From an uncultured Clostridia bacterium (GTDB lineage Bacteria > Bacillota > Clostridia > Oscillospirales > Acutalibacteraceae), in NCBI GenBank assembly GCA_946184925.1, contig CAMHHL010000018.1:1-32721 (forward strand): DNA of 32,721 bases, given 5' to 3'. Under the pieces are notes generated by a model. The model was not told the DNA's origin, made no database searches, and saw only the letters and a list, made by a program, of their open reading frames with translations. The position numbers and the translations under genes are program-made. The stretch's first letter is position 1; every line of letters starts with the position of its first letter. Shown piece by piece: positions 29,687 through 32,721 of this stretch.

Positions 29687-29899
29687 TCAGTAAAGGGAAT
29701 ATTCGTGCGGTATCTCGGGAATACTCTCGAAGTCATTGTTACGCGCGACTTCACCGACAATATTGTGAAGCTCCAATGAAGTGTGGATTTCATCGTTGCG
29801 CTTTTGGAGCGCAAGCTGCATTTCAACCGGCAGTGATAGAAAATATCTCCTTGTATCTGAGCTGTCGCTTAATAGCTGCGTTAAATTGTTGTAAGACAT
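29687..29899 (-). CDS. Small hypothetical protein (70 residues)
   Basis: 70 residues from ATG 29899, with GGGTGAT upstream; an upstream in-frame start at 29935 has no ribosome-binding site. The sequence (MSYNNLTQLLSDSSDTRRYF, SLPVEMQLALQKRNDEIHT, SLELHNIVGEVARNNDFESI) is mostly helical and soluble; the middle reads like an amphipathic helix pair. I do not recognise a family. It lies 97 bases downstream of the flavodoxin gene and upstream of the 48-residue gene, all on the minus strand, so they may share a transcript. Confidence 0.65.
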   Translation of the reverse strand: MSYNNLTQLLSDSSDTRRYFLSLPVEMQLALQKRNDEIHTSLELHNIVGEVARNNDFESIPEIPHEYSLY

Positions 29900-29996
29900 T
29901 TTATCACCCGTTATTAGCGTTGCGCAATCCGACATATTTATGTATGGGGAAGGTCAGGTAATATAGGGCAAAAACATAAAACGATTTTTATTTTTG

Positions 29997-30419
29997 TTAC
30001 TTTGCGAGCGCCGCGCCGAGGTTCTCGCACGCACTAACGGCATCATCATCGGGAGCGTCGTTGCAAATGACAAAATCACAAGCGAGCTTTGCGCCGAAGG
30101 AGAGACACTCCTGTTCCCAGTTTCTCATCCACTCTCCGTCTCCCCAGCCATATGAACCGAAGAGAGCTATTTTCTTTCCGGCAAGCGACGAGACGCAGGA
30201 ATCGAACATAGGACGAAACTCGGAATCCTCGAGCTCCTCATCACCCATTGAAGGACATCCGAACGCAATTGCGTCATAGTCGGCTGTCATATCTCCGCTG
30301 AACGCGTCGGCAGTGAAGAGCTCAACCTCGGCTCCGGCGGCTTTTGCGCCTGCTTCAACGCTCTGAGCCATAGCCTCGGTGTTACCCGTTCCGCTCCAAT
30401 AAACAACTGCAATTTTCAT
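29997..30419 (-). CDS. Flavodoxin
   Basis: 140 residues from ATG 30419, with GAAAGG upstream. The FMN phosphate loop is YWSGTGNTEAMA (8-19); the two aromatic/isoalloxazine loops are AFGCPSMGDEELEDS and FGSYGWGDGEWM. The protein carries electrons at low potential in the cytoplasm and can replace ferredoxin when iron is scarce. It follows the DUF3793 gene by 81 bases, and operator-like repeats upstream of that gene suggest iron or metal control of both. Confidence 0.95.
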   Translation of the reverse strand: MKIAVVYWSGTGNTEAMAQSVEAGAKAAGAEVELFTADAFSGDMTADYDAIAFGCPSMGDEELEDSEFRPMFDSCVSSLAGKKIALFGSYGWGDGEWMRNWEQECLSFGAKLACDFVICNDAPDDDAVSACENLGAALAK

Positions 30420-30500
30420 AAAATCATTAACCTTTCTGTCCGCGGAAATTTATCCTCGGTTCAGCACGGACACATGAACCGGGGCGGCTTGCGCCGCTAA

Positions 30501-31052
30501 CTACGCCGCTACAGTGAGCTGAATTACACTTCTTCCCTCACTCCAAAGGCGTTGATAAACGCTTTTACACTTTTTAAACTTATTGAAGGTTTTTTTCGCC
30601 TCGCATTCATTGCAGTAAACCTTCCAACAACCGATGCATTTGCTGTTCCGACCGGCGTTTTTTATAAAACCGATAACATCTCCAAGCGGATAACCGAGAA
30701 ATAAGCCGATTTCATGCGGAAAGCTGTCGCAGGTTTCAAGACGTTTTTTAAGCATTTCAATACAATAATCGACATCGGTATTGCTATATCCGCAGCGGGA
30801 CAAAAAGCGTCCGACACCCGGCTTATTCAGGTCAGCCTGAAGCATTGATTTTCGACAGACATATATAAGCGCGGATGAATCGGAATATCTGAGGAGAATC
30901 AGGGTAACTGACTTTTCTGCCAAAACAGAGTTCCAGTGGTCAATCCGCTTTTGAGCATCATCCCTACTGATTGAACAGACAGTAAAGAGATTCGCTGTTT
31001 TAATCGAGGCAAGCGTGGGTGAACATTGTGAAATTAACAATTTTTCAAACAT
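30501..31052 (-). CDS. DUF3793 family protein
   Basis: 183 residues from ATG 31052 (AAAGG about 6 bases upstream). The pattern HEIGLFLGYPLGDVIGFIKNAG is the hallmark of DUF3793, followed by CIGCWKVYCNECEAKKTFNKFKKCK, a cysteine-rich stretch that might bind metal. The N-terminal half (LLRYSDSSALIYVCRKSML) is the other conserved part. Function is unknown; in gut Firmicutes these genes often sit beside flavodoxin and iron-uptake genes (from memory), as here. Two TTAGTTA-type repeats lie between its promoter and start. Confidence 0.85.
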   Translation of the reverse strand: MFEKLLISQCSPTLASIKTANLFTVCSISRDDAQKRIDHWNSVLAEKSVTLILLRYSDSSALIYVCRKSMLQADLNKPGVGRFLSRCGYSNTDVDYCIEMLKKRLETCDSFPHEIGLFLGYPLGDVIGFIKNAGRNSKCIGCWKVYCNECEAKKTFNKFKKCKSVYQRLWSEGRSVIQLTVAA

Positions 31053-31114
31053 ATGCTACCTTTCAAGAGTAAGACTTTTGTAATGAGTGTACTCAATTTC
31101 ATTAAGTTAGTTAT

Positions 31115-31157
31115 GTCTAACCTATATAGCAAAAAGATAAGTTAGTTATAACTAACT
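31115..31157. promoter_or_regulatory. Two operator-like inverted repeats before the DUF3793-flavodoxin genes
   Basis: AGTTAGTTATAACTAACT (31140-31157) is a perfect 18-base palindrome. A degenerate copy, AGTTAGTTATGTCTAACCT (31115-31133), lies one helical step nearer the gene. Both lie just downstream of the -10, an ideal repressor position. The TTAG..CTAA arms resemble binding sites of DtxR/IdeR-family metal repressors; this assignment is inferred from the motif and from the flavodoxin. Confidence 0.7.
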
Positions 31158-31165
31158 ATGTTTAT

Positions 31166-31194
31166 ATAATACACGAAATTATAAGTTTTGTCAA
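31166..31194 (-). promoter_or_regulatory. Promoter of the DUF3793-flavodoxin genes
   Basis: Minus-strand TTGACA (31194-31189), 17-base spacer, TATTAT (31171-31166). The leader to ATG 31052 is about 105 bases and holds both operator-like repeats. Confidence 0.8.
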
Positions 31195-31212
31195 GAGGTT
31201 GCTATTGACTCA

Positions 31213-31250
31213 AAGCCAAAAGAAAAGCAGCCGCACAATGCGACTGCTTT
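31213..31250 (-). terminator. Terminator of the rplJL operon
   Basis: On the minus strand AAAGCAGTCGCA pairs with TGCGGCTGCTTT (one G-T) around TTG, followed by TCTTTTGGCTTT. It lies 19 bases after the rplL stop codon. Confidence 0.88.
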
Positions 31251-31269
31251 AATTATTGTTTTGGTTAGA

Positions 31270-31647
31270 TTATTTAACCTCTACCTCAGCGCCTGCCTCT
31301 TCGAGCTTAGCCTTGATAGCCTCAGCGTCATCCTTGGACACGCCTTCCTTAATCATCTTCGGAGCCTCGTCTACGAGAGCCTTAGCTTCCTTAAGTCCGA
31401 GACCTGTAATCTCACGAACAACCTTGATTACGTTGATCTTCTTTGCGCCTGCGCTCTTGAGCTCTACGTCGAACTCAGTCTTCTCCTCTGCAGCAGCCTC
31501 GCCGCCGGCAGCAGGACCTGCAACTGCAACTGCAGCAGCAGCGGATACACCAAACTCATCCTCTACAGCGTGAACGAGATCTGCAAGCTCGAGCACTGTG
31601 AGGGTCTTTAACTCTTCAATAATAGCAGTAATTTTCTCAGATGCCAT
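31270..31647 (-). CDS. rplL: Ribosomal protein bL12 (L7/L12)
   Basis: 125 residues from ATG 31647, with GGAGG upstream. The N-terminal dimerisation helices ([20 protein letters not shown]), an Ala/Gly-rich hinge (about 34-54) and the C-terminal factor-binding domain ([35 protein letters not shown]) are in the normal order. It forms the stalk that recruits translation GTPases. Gene order rplJ-rplL is conserved. Confidence 0.98.
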   Translation of the reverse strand: MASEKITAIIEELKTLTVLELADLVHAVEDEFGVSAAAAVAVAGPAAGGEAAAEEKTEFDVELKSAGAKKINVIKVVREITGLGLKEAKALVDEAPKMIKEGVSKDDAEAIKAKLEEAGAEVEVK

Positions 31648-31695
31648 TTTAATTAACCTCCAATATAATAGTAAGAATTTTTAGATTTAATAGGC

Positions 31696-32304
31696 TTATT
31701 CAGCCTCGTCAGCCTTAGCTTCCTCTGCGGGAGCCTCAGCAGGAGCCTCGGCGGGAGCTTCCTCAGCAGGAGCAGCTTCCTCTTCCTTGGCAGCGGGTTC
31801 GCAGTTCTCTACGCCGCCCTTGTCAACGATAGCCTGTACGGCACGTGCGAAGGACGCGATAGGAGCCTGGAACGCACCCAGAACGTTCGCGAGGAGAACC
31901 TCACGTGTGGGCAGCTTGGCAAGATGGTCAATAGTGTCGAGATCGACAACAGCGCCATCCATGTAGCCGGACTTAATCTGGAAATAGTCGTTCTTCTTAG
32001 CGAAATTTGCAAGAATTCTTGCGGCTGCTGTATAATCCTCATCGCTTGTCGCGAGAGCGGTTGTGCCCTCGAGCACGCTGTCCATCTCGGACAGACCTGC
32101 CTTATCGGTAGCACGCTTGAGAAGTGTGTTCTTAACAACAGTGTACTTTACGTTATTCTCACGAAGTTCCTTACGGAGCTTTGTATCATCCTCAACGTTG
32201 ATACCCTTGTAACTTACAACAACACCCATTACAGAGCCCTGAAGTCTCTCGGCTAACTCGGCAACAACAGCCTGCTTAGCCTCTAAAACGCTTTTGCTTG
32301 GCAA
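31696..32304 (-). CDS. rplJ: Ribosomal protein uL10
   Basis: 202 residues if started at the TTG at 32304, which has GGAGG 8 bases upstream and gives the family's usual MPSKSVLEAKQAVV start. An ATG at 32319 would place the ribosome-binding site inside the gene, so it is rejected. YKGINVEDDTKLRKELREN, VVKNTLLKRA and LPTREVLLANVLGAFQAPI are typical. The C-terminal tail (about 170-202) is an unusual Ala/Glu/Pro-rich extension (EEAPAEAPAEAPAEEAKADEAE), longer than in most L10 proteins. L10 carries the L12 stalk and, with it, represses its own mRNA through the leader at 32395-32455. Confidence 0.97.
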   Translation of the reverse strand: MPSKSVLEAKQAVVAELAERLQGSVMGVVVSYKGINVEDDTKLRKELRENNVKYTVVKNTLLKRATDKAGLSEMDSVLEGTTALATSDEDYTAAARILANFAKKNDYFQIKSGYMDGAVVDLDTIDHLAKLPTREVLLANVLGAFQAPIASFARAVQAIVDKGGVENCEPAAKEEEAAPAEEAPAEAPAEAPAEEAKADEAE

Positions 32305-32334
32305 TATTTTCACCTCCATAATAAGAATATCGCC

Positions 32335-32373
32335 AAATCTAAAAGAATCTCCCCGCGAAAAGACGCGAGGAGA
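32335..32373 (-). terminator. Attenuator hairpin in the rplJ leader
   Basis: On the minus strand TCTCCTCGCG and CGCGGGGAGA form a 10-base stem (one G-T) with loop TCTTTT, followed by TTCTTTTAGATTT. It lies between the L10 leader and the rplJ start, so it is likely a regulated terminator. Confidence 0.8.
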
Positions 32374-32394
32374 ATGAACACAAGTTAAATTGCA

Positions 32395-32455
32395 TCTTCC
32401 TCGGCAGGCAGCTTTCGCTTTACACTTTCGTACCTGCTGTCTTTAGAACAGCGAT
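32395..32455 (-). ncRNA. Ribosomal protein L10 leader
   Basis: The minus strand shows CTAAAGACAGCAGG, an inner GCGAAAGC hairpin and then CTGCCTGCCGAGG. AGACAGCAGG pairing with CCTGC beside an unpaired CGAGG/AAGAC kink-turn is the known L10-L12 binding leader of Firmicutes. It is about 90 bases upstream of rplJ. Confidence 0.85.
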
Positions 32456-32490
32456 TTTATATAATATTAAATTATATACGGGTTAAGCTC

Positions 32491-32721
32491 TTAAACGCTG
32501 AACTTAGCCGGGCTAATCTTTACTGACGGGCCCATTGTTGAAGTAACAGCGCAGGACTTGATATACTGACCTTTTGCAGCAGCCGGCTTAGCCTTGATGA
32601 TAGCGTCCATAAGAGCGTCAAAGTTCTGCTGGAGCTTCTCAACACCGAAGCTGACCTTGCCGATGGGGCAGTGAATGATGTTTGTTTTGTCAAGACGGTA
32701 CTCAATCTTACCTGCCTTAGC
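32491..32721 (-). CDS. rplA: Ribosomal protein uL1, C-terminal part (runs off right edge)
   Basis: 76 codons and a stop at 32491 are in the window; the N-terminus lies beyond the right edge. The visible end, [52 protein letters not shown], is the conserved C-terminus of L1, which binds 23S rRNA at the exit-site stalk. The rplA-rplJ-rplL order is the usual one. Confidence 0.96.
   Translation of the reverse strand, partial: AKAGKIEYRLDKTNIIHCPIGKVSFGVEKLQQNFDALMDAIIKAKPAAAKGQYIKSCAVTSTMGPSVKISPAKFSV

Noticed and set aside
1..32721. tRNA or rRNA genes, prophage or intact insertion sequence
   Set aside because: No cloverleaf, rRNA stretch, integrase or transposase was seen on either strand.

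Overview
The window looks like chromosome of a Gram-positive anaerobe of the Ruminococcus / Oscillospiraceae type. Evidence: strong AGGAGG ribosome-binding sites, TTGACA-17-TATAAT promoters, TTG starts, an oxygen-sensitive class III ribonucleotide reductase, PyrK/PyrD type B, and secreted starch-degrading proteins carrying dockerins. The last feature recalls the cell-surface 'amylosome' known from Ruminococcus bromii. The species cannot be fixed from the sequence alone.

Layout. (1) 1-2985, minus: a dockerin protein with tandem glucan-binding-like modules, cut by the left edge, and a secreted 501-residue protein with a CBM26-like N-terminus and Ig-like/lysine-rich C-terminus. (2) 3133-6340, plus: glycyl-tRNA synthetase and a sodium:neurotransmitter-symporter family transporter, each with its own promoter. 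(3) 6425-11237, minus: two GH13 alpha-amylases, one with CBM26-like module and dockerin, one with two C-terminal Ig-like modules. (4) 11317-20390, minus: a tight nine-gene operon alr-polA-(low-Mr phosphatase)-rimI-tsaD-(transglutaminase-like lipoprotein)-pyrK-pyrD-yqgF, driven by a clear promoter upstream of alr. (5) 20512-25167, plus: a PutP-type sodium/solute symporter, then a 903-residue secreted protein with four X25-like modules. (6) 25172-25497: a non-coding block of nested direct and inverted repeats. (7) 25637-29489, plus: nrdD-nrdG behind a perfect NrdR-type palindrome, then a DUF218 membrane protein. (8) 29491-31194, minus: two very small genes, a flavodoxin and a DUF3793 protein, the last preceded by two TTAGTTA-type inverted repeats that look like metal-repressor operators. 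(9) 31224-32721, minus: rplL, rplJ with an L10 autoregulatory leader plus terminator hairpin, and the end of rplA.

How the parts work together. Five secreted proteins point to one extracellular starch system. Two have dockerins, so would plug into cohesin scaffolds. Three lack dockerins but share Ig-like (two also a very basic) C-terminal modules that may serve as a different retention device. The rest is housekeeping: translation, replication, pyrimidine and D-alanine synthesis, anaerobic dNTP supply and iron-sparing redox.

The most unusual features are the repeat block at 25172-25497, the shared C-terminal module without dockerin or sortase signal, and the hairpin that buries the ribosome-binding site of a 48-codon gene.
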